Source of the DNA: Reyranella sp.
GTDB taxonomy: Bacteria > Pseudomonadota > Alphaproteobacteria > Reyranellales > Reyranellaceae
Length of the DNA: 64,000 nt
Reading direction: 5' to 3'
Assembly (NCBI RefSeq): GCF_017305915.1
Contig: NZ_JAFKJN010000009.1
Coordinates: 202,202 to 266,201 of the forward strand
Part shown: positions 1 to 8,326 of the stretch, piece after piece
Layout: the number at the start of each line of letters is the position of its first letter
Position numbering within the stretch: position 1 is the stretch's first letter
The notes under the pieces: model-generated
What the model saw: only the letters and a program-made list of their open reading frames with translations
What the model was told of the DNA's origin: nothing
Database searches by the model: none
Position numbers and translations under genes: made by a program

Positions 1-237
1 GGACAGGTGTTGTTTGAAACCGTCCATCCAGAGCAGGACGTAATGCTCTGGCGAGCTGATGATCTCGTTCTTGAGGTCGATAAACTCATCGCTCTTCCCG
101 CCGATCTTGGCATTGAGAGACGCCTCGGACGGAATGCCGGTTTCCTTCAGGACCTGCGGCAGCATCGCGCGCAGCTGCTCCTTCATCGCCTCAATCATTT
201 TGTTCCGTGCGGTCTTTTGCTGGTCTCGTTTAGCCAT
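1..237 (-). CDS. Hypothetical protein, N-terminal part, cut by the window edge
   Basis: An open reading frame starts with ATG at 237 on the minus strand and runs off the left edge, giving 79 residues with no stop. It begins MAKRDQQKTARNKMIEAMKE and continues with a charged, helical stretch, then a segment containing SLNAKIGGKSDEFIDLKNEI. Codon use is clean and the protein is more plausible than the plus-strand frames over the same bases. I do not recognise the family. It lies downstream of, and on the same strand as, a DUF3800 gene about 540 bases away. The real length and function cannot be judged. Confidence 0.6.
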   Translation of the reverse strand, partial: MAKRDQQKTARNKMIEAMKEQLRAMLPQVLKETGIPSEASLNAKIGGKSDEFIDLKNEIISSPEHYVLLWMDGFKQHLS

Positions 238-257
238 TGCGATCTCACTATAGCCTG

Positions 258-773
258 AAAGGCCTGAATTGGGCCTCTACGGCCGTAGGTTTCCTTTTCC
301 GCACTACACGACGCCGACCATGACGTCGATCATGATGATGAAACTCTAGCCATCCGATCGAGCCGTTCCACTCTCCAAGGATCGTCACAGCCTCTGGTAG
401 GGCAACGACGACCGCATACGTGCCGCGCCCATGCGACGGACGCTCCGCCAGCGTCCGCAGGCGAATCTTGGCGTCCAGCGATCTTCGAGATCCCGCTCCT
501 CGTCTTCCTCATCGCCTGGATCGATCGGCAGATCTTCACCGCTCAGGACGGTCAGCGTGTCGCCGTAACCGCCGAGGCCGACAATCTCTTTGGCTGACCC
601 TACCGGATTGTGCCTTGGGCTGTATTTACAGTTCGCGTCCCGGTACTGGATCCAGGCCTGTTCCCCTGCTGTAGCGGCGGGCTTTTCTCGGGCGTGATCC
701 GTTGGGCCACGGCATGCTCGACGACGGGCAGGTTCATTCACCAGGCTTGGGGAAGGCTTGGCACGATTGCCCT
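258..773 (-). other. Degraded interval with an LprI/DUF1311-like fragment
   Basis: No intact gene is visible. On the minus strand, around 628-663, one frame reads EQAWIQYRDANC, which resembles the conserved W-x-x-Y-R-D-x-x-C block of the LprI/DUF1311 family. The frame before it (from an ATG at 737) and the frame after it differ, as if the gene had frameshifted. A second coding-like stretch (TYAVVVALPEAVTILGEWNG) lies in another minus frame near 360-440. I read the interval as one or two decayed small genes; similarity was judged by eye only. Confidence 0.3.
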
Positions 774-1949
774 TCAGGGTTTCTTATCGCTGGCTTCGCG
801 CACTGGATTGTATTCACCCTTCACCCAGCTGATCTCCGCCTGACGATAGAGTTCGGCAAGGAATGCATCCGGATTTTTGCCCCTCTCCGCGCGCGTCGCC
901 AGGCCATAGGCAATCACGGCATTCACTGCGACCTCGCGGTTGGCGAGATTGACGTGGTCATAATCGGGCAGGATAGACTGGCCCATGCTGTGTTCGACGA
1001 TGCCTTCAACGATTGCGTCGGAGCCCGCCTGAAGCCGGCGGCTGAAGCAGGCTACGGCTGATCCCGCGATGATATCGGCCAGCTGGATCGACGGATGTTG
1101 CTTGGAATCGACGAAAGCGACGGGCTGAAGCAGTTTCCAGCCAAGCGGCCCCCTATGCCCCTGCTGGCGTGCCCGCCTGATGCCAGGGTCGTCGGCATCG
1201 CCGGTCATGCTGTCCGCAGAGACCCTGAGCGGCTTGCTGTCGTCGCACAGGACCGAGAGTAGCTTGCCGGTGCGGCCCCAATGATTGAGATGGGCCCAAA
1301 GGCATGTAGTCGAGAGATCAAGCGTCCAGGGGACTGATGCCGGGACCATCGTCCTGAGATTGGCGTTATCCTTAATGATGATGTCGCGATAGCCATAGGC
1401 AAAGCGCAGGACTGACTCAAACGGATGTTCGGTTCCTGCGTCCGATAGCGGCGGCCGGGGTGTGTCAAACAGGAACGGCGCGTCGGCCGGGTCCAGTGAC
1501 CGCATGTATCTCTGAAATTCGGTGACGGCCCTGCGGGCTTCATTCTCGTGCTCGCTCAGCCACACGTAGGTGAACATCGAGACGAACCGGTGCATGTTCT
1601 TCTGATACAGTAGCCACGGATTGTGCTTGAAGACCGGTTCGTAGATGAACTCGAACAGGTTGGCGCACAGCGACATCAGCTTGTCGTGGATGGACAGAAC
1701 GTAGCGACCCTTGCAAGCCTGCATCAGGGCGGCGACAGCCTTCCGCCCGCGTGACGATCCCAGCAGCTTCGACGCCTTCAGTTCGGGCATGGTGATCGAA
1801 TGATCGGCGCGAGCCTTCGCGATCAGGCTGGCAGCCTCGGCATCGGCTACCGCGACAGAAGCGAAGGCAAAATACCGCTGATCCTTGGCGAGAAGATCCG
1901 GGCCCGTAAAACCCGATTCGTCGCATGCAATGTCCAGAATGTCGGTCAT
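774..1949 (-). CDS. DUF3800 domain protein
   Basis: This is a 391-residue protein starting with ATG at 1949. It has the landmarks of the DUF3800 family: an acidic DESG motif at residues 10-13 close to the N-terminus, an internal DDS motif near residue 237, and a C-terminal HPSIQLADIIAG block near residue 290. DUF3800 is thought to have an RNase H-like fold with acidic active-site residues, and many members sit in mobile or defence-rich DNA. The biochemical role is not established. The neighbours (broken Fic and Abi genes, an LprI fragment) fit a decaying accessory island. The gene itself looks intact. Confidence 0.8.
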   Translation of the reverse strand: MTDILDIACDESGFTGPDLLAKDQRYFAFASVAVADAEAASLIAKARADHSITMPELKASKLLGSSRGRKAVAALMQACKGRYVLSIHDKLMSLCANLFEFIYEPVFKHNPWLLYQKNMHRFVSMFTYVWLSEHENEARRAVTEFQRYMRSLDPADAPFLFDTPRPPLSDAGTEHPFESVLRFAYGYRDIIIKDNANLRTMVPASVPWTLDLSTTCLWAHLNHWGRTGKLLSVLCDDSKPLRVSADSMTGDADDPGIRRARQQGHRGPLGWKLLQPVAFVDSKQHPSIQLADIIAGSAVACFSRRLQAGSDAIVEGIVEHSMGQSILPDYDHVNLANREVAVNAVIAYGLATRAERGKNPDAFLAELYRQAEISWVKGEYNPVREASDKKP

Positions 1950-2210
1950 AGTCGTAGGTTGATCTGTTCGGTCCCCCGATTATTCAAAGCGCCCGGCGCG
2001 AATCAGTACTCTATTATAGCACGAACGACTTGCGTCTGATGCAGGCGGGCAGGGCGCGTCCGCCCCCTACCGACGGCGTCGGGTCCTTTTTGCGCTTAGC
2101 GAAGAGGTAATGCCGACGTAGAGCAGGACGAGGATCAGTCCGCACCTGCAAGCGAAGCCCATCGCGTCCTCTATCGCGTAGACGGCGCGCATGAACCTGA
2201 CCGGCGCGGG

Positions 2211-2854
2211 TTGTTTGCATCCCGTAACGCGCCCCTTCCCGTTGGCATCGAGCAGTCCGCCTTCCACCCGCTTGAGGTGCCGCAGCTCATCGAGGAGTGC
2301 TTTCAGGAACTGCTTGAGAAGGCGAGCGCGATCAAGGACCCCTTCGAGCAGGCCTTCTTCGTCATGGTGCAGCTTCCCTACCTCCAGCCCTTCGATGATG
2401 TAAACAAACGGGTTTCACGGCTTGCCGCGAACATTCCCCTCATCAAGGGAAACTTCGCGCCGCTGTCCTTCACCGATGTTCCGCAGCGATCCTACCTGCA
2501 CGCGATCCTCGGCGTGTATGAACTGCGGCGCGCCGAGATGCTGCGCGACGTCTTCATCTGGGCCTATGAGCGGCTCTGCCGCGCGCTATGCCGCCGTCAG
2601 GCAGTCGCTCGGCGAGCCCGACGCTTTTCGCCTGCAATATCGCAACCAGATGCGCGAAGTGGTCGGCGGTGTCGTGCGCTCGCGCATGGGAAAAGAAGAA
2701 GGCGACCGGGCACATCGGCAAATGGACGACAGAGCATATTCCCGCGCAGGACCGCGAGCAGTTTCGCGCAACTGCGGAGGGCGAATTGCTCGGTCTGCAC
2801 GAGGGCAATTTCGCGCGCTACCAGATCAGGCCCTCAGAGTTCGAAGCCTGGTAG
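2211..2854 (+). pseudogene. Fic family protein, frameshifted and probably 5'-truncated
   Basis: Three successive reading frames together give the C-terminal part of a Fic-domain protein. The first frame (from about 2211) carries LPYLQPFDDVNKRVSRLAAN, a variant of the Fic motif HPFxDGNGRxxR; the His is Gln and the GNG part is VNK. After about 2570 the similarity moves to a second frame (AARYAAVRQSLGEPDAFRLQ). After about 2695 it moves to a third, which ends EGNFARYQIRPSEFEAW at 2854. Two single-base shifts are therefore needed. Intact Fic proteins transfer AMP or related groups to target proteins; this copy cannot make one. Confidence 0.75.
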
Positions 2855-2889
2855 AAGGTATGGAAACAATGATGCCTGCACGGGAATTG

Positions 2890-3185
2890 ATCGATGGTCG
2901 CCCTGGAACGCTCTGAAGTGCGTGTCTTCGATGACGCCTTCGCGATGGGCGACAGCTAAGTACGTAAAGGCGCTGGAGGCCGAACGCGACGTTCGCGAGA
3001 TCACGCGGCGGATCATCAAGAGCGCCATCAGCGTTTTCGATCAGCTCAATGACGCGAGAAACAACCGCTCCTTCGCGTACGATAACGACCTGATCGATCA
3101 TGCGGAGGCGCGCTTCATCTTCGATGCGGTCGGTGCCTTCCTACGCGTCGTCAAGTCCATCGAGGCATCACGCTTTGGGACGTAG
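2890..3185 (+). pseudogene. Abortive-infection (Abi C-terminal) protein fragment
   Basis: The last 80 or so codons before the stop at 3185 read KYVKALEAERDVREITRRII and then a segment with NDARNNRSFAYDNDLIDHAE and ARFIFDAVGAFLRVVKSIEA. This R-N-x-x-S-x-A-x-D pattern is typical of the C-terminal domain of abortive infection proteins (Abi_C, PF14355). Upstream, about 2893-2957, the matching coding signal (ALERSEVRVFDDAFAMGD) is in a different frame and meets a stop, so the gene is frameshifted and lacks most of its N-terminus. It follows the Fic pseudogene directly, making this a stretch of dead defence-type genes. Confidence 0.6.
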
Positions 3186-3364
3186 CATAAAAACTCCAGA
3201 CCAGAAGAGGATGCGTAGATAGCGCTCGGCCAGCTGGTCATCTGCGAGTATTTGGGTGACGACCTTACGGGAATCGCCGCGTTGCCAGAGCCCAGCAGCT
3301 TCAATGAGTAGCTGGGAGTTTGTTCTAGGCGTCGAATCGATGGGGCTGACAGGATGTCGCGCGC

Positions 3365-3396
3365 TTGACCTTGGGGTTAACACCAAGCCCTAAAGT
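3365..3396 (+). promoter_or_regulatory. MerR-type promoter/operator of the metal-efflux operon
   Basis: TTGACC at 3365-3370 is followed by a long 19-20 base spacer and a -10-like (C)TAAAGT near 3390-3396. The spacer holds an imperfect dyad: CTTGG facing CCAAG around GGTTAACAC. Over-long spacers with a central dyad are the hallmark of promoters activated by MerR-family regulators. The sequence closely resembles the element at 6150-6181 in front of the MerR gene, so that MerR is the likely regulator of both. The site is 48 bases upstream of the metallochaperone start. Confidence 0.7.
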
Positions 3397-3443
3397 CCAT
3401 TCTACGGTATGTGGCCGTCAGGCCTTGGATGGAGAGCGATCAC

Positions 3444-3671
3444 ATGAAGTCTGTCACCTTGAAGATCGAGGGCATGCGCTGCGGCGGCTGCGCCGACACT
3501 ATTAAAGGCCTGGTCGAGAAGCAGCCCGGCGTACACGCCGTTTCCGTTTCCTTCGATGACGGTCGAGCCCGCGTCCTCTATGACCCGAACGCTACTCGCG
3601 AAGATCATTTGGTTGCCGTGGTTCAAGAGCCCGGTTTCCGCGTCGTGGGACGCGCATCCGAAGGAGGCTGA
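3444..3671 (+). CDS. Heavy-metal-associated (HMA) domain metallochaperone
   Basis: This 75-residue protein is a single HMA domain with the metal-binding motif GMRCGGC (residues 10-16), as in CopZ/Atx1-type copper chaperones and other metallochaperones. It should bind a soft metal ion through the two cysteines and pass it to the ATPase encoded next door. The ATG at 3444 is chosen for its upstream GGAG; an in-frame ATG at 3429 is the alternative. The stop at 3671 is one base before the GTG of the ATPase gene, so the two are one operon driven from the MerR-type promoter at 3365. Metal specificity is not certain. Confidence 0.85.
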   Translation: MKSVTLKIEGMRCGGCADTIKGLVEKQPGVHAVSVSFDDGRARVLYDPNATREDHLVAVVQEPGFRVVGRASEGG

Positions 3672-3672
3672 C

Positions 3673-6126
3673 GTGAGCATCGCAGAGAACGTCTCGGCGT
3701 CATTCCGGCCTTGGAGCGAAGAGCCGGCAACCCGGCCCGATCGGCGCAAGATCCGTGCTCGCATTGGCGGTCTTCATTGTTCGCTCTGTACCGGCACGGT
3801 CGAGAAGGCGCTCGGCCGCATGCCTGGTGTCGATAAGGTTGCTGTGAGTCTCACGCACGAGCAGGCGCTGGTGGAGTACGATCCGGCCGTCGCCCGCCCT
3901 GAACGATTGCTCCAGACCCTCAGGGACATCGGCTATACGATCTCCGATCCGCGCAAGCTCAGAGCCTTCGAGGAGGAGGAACGCGATCTCGTCCTCGAGG
4001 CGCGTCGGTTCGTACTGGCCGTCGTCCTCACCGTCGCGACCATCCCGATCATCGCCGACCCGACAGTAGGATGGATTGGCTTCCTGCCGGCTTTGGTGTG
4101 CCTCAGTCTCGGCGCGTTCGTGTTTATCGTCCTGCGATCGACCGGCCTGTGGGCGGCCGTGGGCGCCGCGGTGGGCCTCACCGTCATGGCCCTCTCGCTG
4201 CTCTATCTCAACCTCGCAGGATACCTGGCTGCCGCCGCCCCCTGGGCCGCGGGCGCCCTCGCTCTGGTTCTCGTCTTCTGGGTCGGCGGTCACATCCTGC
4301 GCATGGCCGTCCAGGCGCTGCGACGCGGCATCCTCAATCAGCATGTGCTGCTCGAGATCGGCGCCTTCGCCGGCATCGCCGGCGGTGTCATTGGGCTGGT
4401 CCTGGATCGGCCCGACTATCCGACTGCGGCGTTCTTTTCGGTGTCGGTGATGGTCGGCACCTACCACATCTTCTCGGAGTGGCTGTCGCTGATTGTCAAG
4501 ACACGCAGCTCGCAGGCGGTGAAGCGCCTGCTCGATCTTCGGCCCGAGACCGCCCGCGTCGTCCGCGACGGCCAGGAACTGGAAGTGCCGATCGAGGACG
4601 TGAAGGTCGGCGATCACGTTCGGATCCGGCCTGGCGAACGCATCGCGACCGACGGCGTCGTCTTCAGCGGGCATTCTGGAGTCGATCAGTCGCTGGTGAC
4701 GGGCGAGTCTCTGCCCGTCGAAAAGCGCGAGGGCGATTCGGTCATCGGCGGATCGATCAACGGCACGGGCACGCTGCTCGTGGAGACGACGATCGTGGGT
4801 GAAGGCAGCTTCCTCCAACAGGTGATCCGCCATGTCGAGGATGCGCGAGCCCTCAAGCCCGGTATCCTCCATCTCGTCGATCGCGTGCTTCGGATCTACA
4901 CGCCGACGGTTCTGCTCATTGCAGCGTTGGCTGTGGTCGGCTGGCTGCTCGGCTCGTGGCTCAGCACCGGCCACACCGATCTAGAACGCGCCGTCTTTGC
5001 CGGTCTGAGCGTTCTGGTCATGGGCTATCCGTGTGCCGTCGGCATTTCGGCGCCGCTGTCCATTGTTCGAGGGGCAGGCCAGGCGGCAGAGCGCGGCATC
5101 CTCATGCGGACCGGCGAGGCCTTCCAAGGTTTTCGTCTCGTCAAGAAGATCGTCCTCGACAAGACCGGCACTTTGACCGAGGGGCGTCCCACGGTGCGCG
5201 AGATCGAAGCGGTGGGAGGACAGGAGCGCGAGCTCCTCGCGGTAGCTGCGGCGGCAGAAGCGCGATCGGAGCATCCGGTGGCTCAGGCTCTTGTCGAAGC
5301 GGCGTTTGAGCGCTCGATCACGCCGCCGGACGTGACCTCCTTCCAGGCATTTCCCGGGCGAGGCGTCGTCGCGCACACAGGCGACGCCGAGGTCATCGTC
5401 GGCAGCCCGCGATTCATGTCGGAGCGAAACGTCGATGTCGGGGCGGTTCAGCGAAGAACCGACATCCTCGAAGCGGCCGGTCGCACCGTCATCGCCGTCG
5501 CCAAAGAAGGGCGTCTTCTGGGCATCGTCGCCGTGGGCGACACCCTTCGGCCGGATGCTGTCTCCGCAGTCGCGACCCTGCGCAAGGCGGGGCTCTCGAT
5601 GGTGCTTGTGACGGGCGACAACGAGCGCGCGGCACAGCGCATCGGCCGTGAGGTTGGCCTCGATGAGGTGCACGCAGACGTACTGCCGCAGGACAAGGCG
5701 GCGATCGTGCGCACTCTGCAAGCCGATGCCCGAGTCGCGATGGTCGGCGACGGCATCAATGACGCTCCCGCCTTGATGCAGGCCGACATCGGCATCGCCA
5801 TGGGCGGTGGGACCGACATCGCTTTGGAGTCGGCGGACATCATCATTCTGTCCAACCGACTGAATGCCCTCGCCGTGGCGCGGGATATCAGCGGCCGGAG
5901 CTATCGCAAGATGGTGCAGAACGTCGTCCTGGCCTTCCTGTTCAACGGCGGCGGCATCCCGCTCGCCGCAACCGGCCTCATTCACCCGATATGGGCCATG
6001 GTCGCGATGGCGGTGAGCGTCACTGCGATCTTCATCAACTCGCTCTGGGGCAATCCGCGCCTCTTTTTCGATGCGATCCGCAGCGTTGGCAGACCCGTTG
6101 TTGCAGCCTCGCCGCAGGGAGCGTGA
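3673..6126 (+). CDS. P1B-type heavy-metal-translocating ATPase with YPC motif
   Basis: This is an 817-residue metal exporter starting with GTG at 3673 behind a strong AAGGAGG at 3661-3667. An N-terminal HMA domain carries C36 and C39 (GGLHCSLC). Membrane helices follow, then the actuator TGES motif, the transmembrane YPC metal-site motif (Y452-P453-C454), the phosphorylation motif DKTGTLTEG (D496), the SEHP nucleotide-binding motif, TGDN, and the hinge GDGINDAPAL. The protein would pump a metal ion out of the cytoplasm using ATP. YPC is unusual: copper pumps normally have CPC and Zn/Cd pumps CPC or SPC. Substrate therefore cannot be assigned; the downstream MerR with a CC pair suggests Zn, Cd or Pb, but Cu is possible. 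Confidence 0.9.
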   Translation: MSIAENVSASFRPWSEEPATRPDRRKIRARIGGLHCSLCTGTVEKALGRMPGVDKVAVSLTHEQALVEYDPAVARPERLLQTLRDIGYTISDPRKLRAFEEEERDLVLEARRFVLAVVLTVATIPIIADPTVGWIGFLPALVCLSLGAFVFIVLRSTGLWAAVGAAVGLTVMALSLLYLNLAGYLAAAAPWAAGALALVLVFWVGGHILRMAVQALRRGILNQHVLLEIGAFAGIAGGVIGLVLDRPDYPTAAFFSVSVMVGTYHIFSEWLSLIVKTRSSQAVKRLLDLRPETARVVRDGQELEVPIEDVKVGDHVRIRPGERIATDGVVFSGHSGVDQSLVTGESLPVEKREGDSVIGGSINGTGTLLVETTIVGEGSFLQQVIRHVEDARALKPGILHLVDRVLRIYTPTVLLIAALAVVGWLLGSWLSTGHTDLERAVFAGLSVLVMGYPCAVGISAPLSIVRGAGQAAERGILMRTGEAFQGFRLVKKIVLDKTGTLTEGRPTVREIEAVGGQERELLAVAAAAEARSEHPVAQALVEAAFERSITPPDVTSFQAFPGRGVVAHTGDAEVIVGSPRFMSERNVDVGAVQRRTDILEAAGRTVIAVAKEGRLLGIVAVGDTLRPDAVSAVATLRKAGLSMVLVTGDNERAAQRIGREVGLDEVHADVLPQDKAAIVRTLQADARVAMVGDGINDAPALMQADIGIAMGGGTDIALESADIIILSNRLNALAVARDISGRSYRKMVQNVVLAFLFNGGGIPLAATGLIHPIWAMVAMAVSVTAIFINSLWGNPRLFFDAIRSVGRPVVAASPQGA

Positions 6127-6149
6127 ATCGAGGCGAGACCAGCGAGCCT

Positions 6150-6181
6150 TTGACCTTGGTGTATGCTCCAAGGTCTAGGCT
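6150..6181 (+). promoter_or_regulatory. MerR-type promoter/operator in front of the MerR gene
   Basis: TTGACC at 6150-6155 and TAGGCT at 6176-6181 are separated by 20 bases that contain the dyad ACCTTGG...CCAAGGT. This is the structure of promoters twisted open by MerR-family activators, and it shares TTGACCTTGG with the element at 3365. It precedes the MerR start codon by 18 bases, so the regulator probably controls itself and the thioredoxin and CcdA-like genes that follow. Confidence 0.7.
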
Positions 6182-6198
6182 CGCGCCGGAGGTCGATA

Positions 6199-6612
6199 AT
6201 GTTGACGATTGGCAAGCTCGCGACGCTGGCGGAAATCAGCGCCGATGCGTTGCGGTTCTATGAAGACGAAGGCCTCATCTCGCCTGCCGACCGGAGTGCG
6301 AGCGGCTATCGCCTGTACGACCAGGACTCCGTGAAACGCATTCGCTTTATCAAACAGGCGCAGCATTGCGGATTCACCCTGGCCGAGATCCGGGACCTCC
6401 TGACGCTGCGCGGCAGCGATCGCGCCTGCTGCGATGACGTGCGCAATCAGGCGATCGAGAAGAAGCTTCAGCTCGAACAGAAGATCAAGGCCATGAAATC
6501 AATGTCCAAGGCGCTCGACCAGCTCATCGCCGATTGTACGCGCAAGGGACGGCCGGTCGCCGAATGTACGATCCTGGCAGCTTTCGAGCAGACAACGAAG
6601 ACGGCGCACTGA
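6199..6612 (+). CDS. MerR-family heavy-metal-responsive regulator
   Basis: This 137-residue protein has a typical MerR N-terminal winged helix (MLTIGKLATLAEISADALRF, then YEDEGLISPADR and SGYRLYDQDSVKRIRFI), a long dimerisation helix, and a C-terminal metal-binding region. The cysteines are a CC pair at DRACCDD, one in ADCTRKG and one in AECTIL. This arrangement resembles ZntR/CadR/PbrR-type sensors of divalent soft metals rather than the Cu(I) sensor CueR. It should act at the two MerR-type promoters at 3365 and 6150. ATG at 6199 is the only sensible start. Three bases separate it from the next gene, so it heads a small operon. Confidence 0.85.
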   Translation: MLTIGKLATLAEISADALRFYEDEGLISPADRSASGYRLYDQDSVKRIRFIKQAQHCGFTLAEIRDLLTLRGSDRACCDDVRNQAIEKKLQLEQKIKAMKSMSKALDQLIADCTRKGRPVAECTILAAFEQTTKTAH

Positions 6613-6615
6613 GCC

Positions 6616-6879
6616 ATGAGGGTCGAGCTGTTCCATGCGCCAGGCTGCAGCCGATGCGCGGCGGCTCGAGAGGACCTGAAGGCCGCCGCGACGGCGGCGC
6701 GCGCAGACGTCGAATGGCGCGAGGTCAATGTGCTCGATGAGATGGACTATGCCGTCGAACGGGGAGTGCTCTTCTTGCCGGCCATTGTGATCGACGGCGA
6801 GCTGGTATTTTCAGCGTTGCCCAGTCCGCAACAGTTGCGCGCCGCGCTCCTGCGGCGGCAACGCACTGCGAGGAGCTGA
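6616..6879 (+). CDS. Thioredoxin/glutaredoxin-like small protein
   Basis: This 87-residue protein has a thioredoxin-type redox motif, HAPGCSRC, near the N-terminus and the characteristic cis-proline region (FLPAIVIDGELVF). No signal peptide is visible, so it is probably cytoplasmic. It lies three bases after the MerR gene and one base before a CcdA-like membrane gene, so it is likely translated from the same transcript. A possible role is exchange of disulfides or delivery of electrons with the CcdA-like protein during metal stress. That pairing is inferred from adjacency only. Confidence 0.75.
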   Translation: MRVELFHAPGCSRCAAAREDLKAAATAARADVEWREVNVLDEMDYAVERGVLFLPAIVIDGELVFSALPSPQQLRAALLRRQRTARS

Positions 6880-6880
6880 G

Positions 6881-7576
6881 ATGGAACCGGAGGCTCTTCA
6901 GCAGGCGGTTGCCCATGCCGGCTGGGCGGCGATCGGTGTCGGATTTCTCGCGGGGTTCCTGTTTAGCTTCAATCCCGTCGCCATGGCCTCCATTCCCGTG
7001 TCGCTCGCCTATGTGACGAAGGCCCGAGAGAAGCGACAGGCGATCCTGTTCGGGACGATGTTCATCCTCGGCATGCTTGTCGTACATGCGGCCATGGGCT
7101 TTATCGCGGGCTTGGGCGGCGGATGGGTGGCGGACCTGGTGGGGCGCGAGTGGGGGCTCGTACTCGGGCCGTTGCTCATTGTGCTCGGCCTCATGTGGGC
7201 CGGTTGGGTGCGTTTGCCGCTGCCGGCGTTTGCGCTGAAAGCGAGGCGACCATCGGCGGCATGGAGCGCGTTCGTGCTGGGAGCGGTGTTTTCGGTCGCG
7301 ATTTGCCCCATCTGTACGCCGGCGCTGGTCGTACTCCTTGGGGCGACCGCGGGACTCGCATCACCATGGATTGGGGCCGCGCTCTTGCTCGCCTTCGCCG
7401 CGGGACGGGCTGTCCCGGTAGCGGTCGGCGCAGTGAGCATCGGTTGGCTTGAGAATATGCGTGGCCTGGATGCCTATCGGCGGGCCTTCGAGACAGCCGG
7501 TGGTATCATCCTCGTGCTGATGGGGCTCTACATGCTCAATGCCTACTTCTTCTGGATGCCCGGCTTAGCAGCATAA
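6881..7576 (+). CDS. CcdA/DsbD-like transmembrane protein
   Basis: This 231-residue protein has about six hydrophobic helices and two internally related halves. The first half has FSFNPVAMASIPVSLAYV (no cysteine in the position where CcdA has SPC), and the second has CPICTPALVVLLGATAGL. Normal CcdA carries one cysteine in each half; here only the second half has cysteines, as CPIC. It may therefore not do classical electron transfer and could act as a metal or thiol transporter. It follows the thioredoxin-like gene by one base, in the MerR-controlled operon. Homology to the CcdA/DsbD membrane family is clear; the exact function is open. Confidence 0.75.
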   Translation: MEPEALQQAVAHAGWAAIGVGFLAGFLFSFNPVAMASIPVSLAYVTKAREKRQAILFGTMFILGMLVVHAAMGFIAGLGGGWVADLVGREWGLVLGPLLIVLGLMWAGWVRLPLPAFALKARRPSAAWSAFVLGAVFSVAICPICTPALVVLLGATAGLASPWIGAALLLAFAAGRAVPVAVGAVSIGWLENMRGLDAYRRAFETAGGIILVLMGLYMLNAYFFWMPGLAA

Positions 7577-7595
7577 GAAGAGGAGATTCCTTGGC

Positions 7596-8290
7596 ATGAC
7601 CGACACGCACAACGACAAGTTCACCGGAATCCGCGCCTGTGTATTCGACGCCTATGGCACCCTCTTCGACTTCGCGTCGGCCGCCGCCGGTTGCGCAGAT
7701 GTCCTGGGTGAGAAGACGGGTGCGCTGACGGTGCTGTGGCGCGACAAGCAACTCCAGTACACCTGGCTGCGCACGCTTCAGGGGCCCATGCCGACTTCTG
7801 GAGCGTGACGCGCGACGCGCTGGAGTACGCCCTAGACGCACTCGACCTGCGCGACGCGGCCTTGGCGGACAGGCTCATGTCGCTCTACCTGAACCTGAAC
7901 GCCTTTCCCGAAGTGCCGGAGGCGCTTCGCAGGCTCAAATCTGCCGGTCTCAAAACCGCGATCCTGTCCAATGGAACCCCGCAGATGCTCGAGGCCGTTG
8001 TATCAAATGCTGGTCTGGGCGAACTTTTCGATCACGTCATCTCAGTCGAGGCTGTCGGGGTCTTCAAGACCGATCCAAAAGTCTATCAGCTGGCCGTCGA
8101 CCGGCTGGGCGTGGCGCGGCAGGAGATCGCGTTTCAGTCGTCCAACGCCTGGGACGCCTACGCCGCATCGGCCTTCGGCATGCGTGTCGTGTGGTGTAAT
8201 CGATATGGGCAGCGGCCCGAGCGCCTGCCCGGAAAGCCCGACCGGCAGGCGCGCACGCTGGCGGATCTGATCCCGATCCTCGGCTTGTGA
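7596..8290 (+). pseudogene. Haloacid dehalogenase type II, one-base frameshift
   Basis: The first frame (7596-7808) begins with the HAD motif ACVFDAYGTLFDF, containing the nucleophile Asp. It runs to QLQYTWLRTLQG and then goes out of frame. The rest (DFWSVTRDALEYALDALDLR, SNGTPQML, FKTDPKVYQLA, FQSSNAWDAYAASAFGM) lies in the next frame and ends at 8290. Loss of one base in the GGGGCCC run at 7781-7787 explains the break; restoring it gives about 231 residues, the normal size for L-2-haloacid dehalogenase-like proteins. It could also be a sequencing error, because the rest is well preserved. Confidence 0.8.
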
Positions 8291-8326
8291 CAATCGGTCA
8301 GCCAACCCTAACTGCGGAGACGCCCC

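Noticed and set aside
3700..6171. Long minus-strand frames opposite the P1B ATPase
   Set aside because: Composition mirrors the ATPase codons and there is no recognisable protein.
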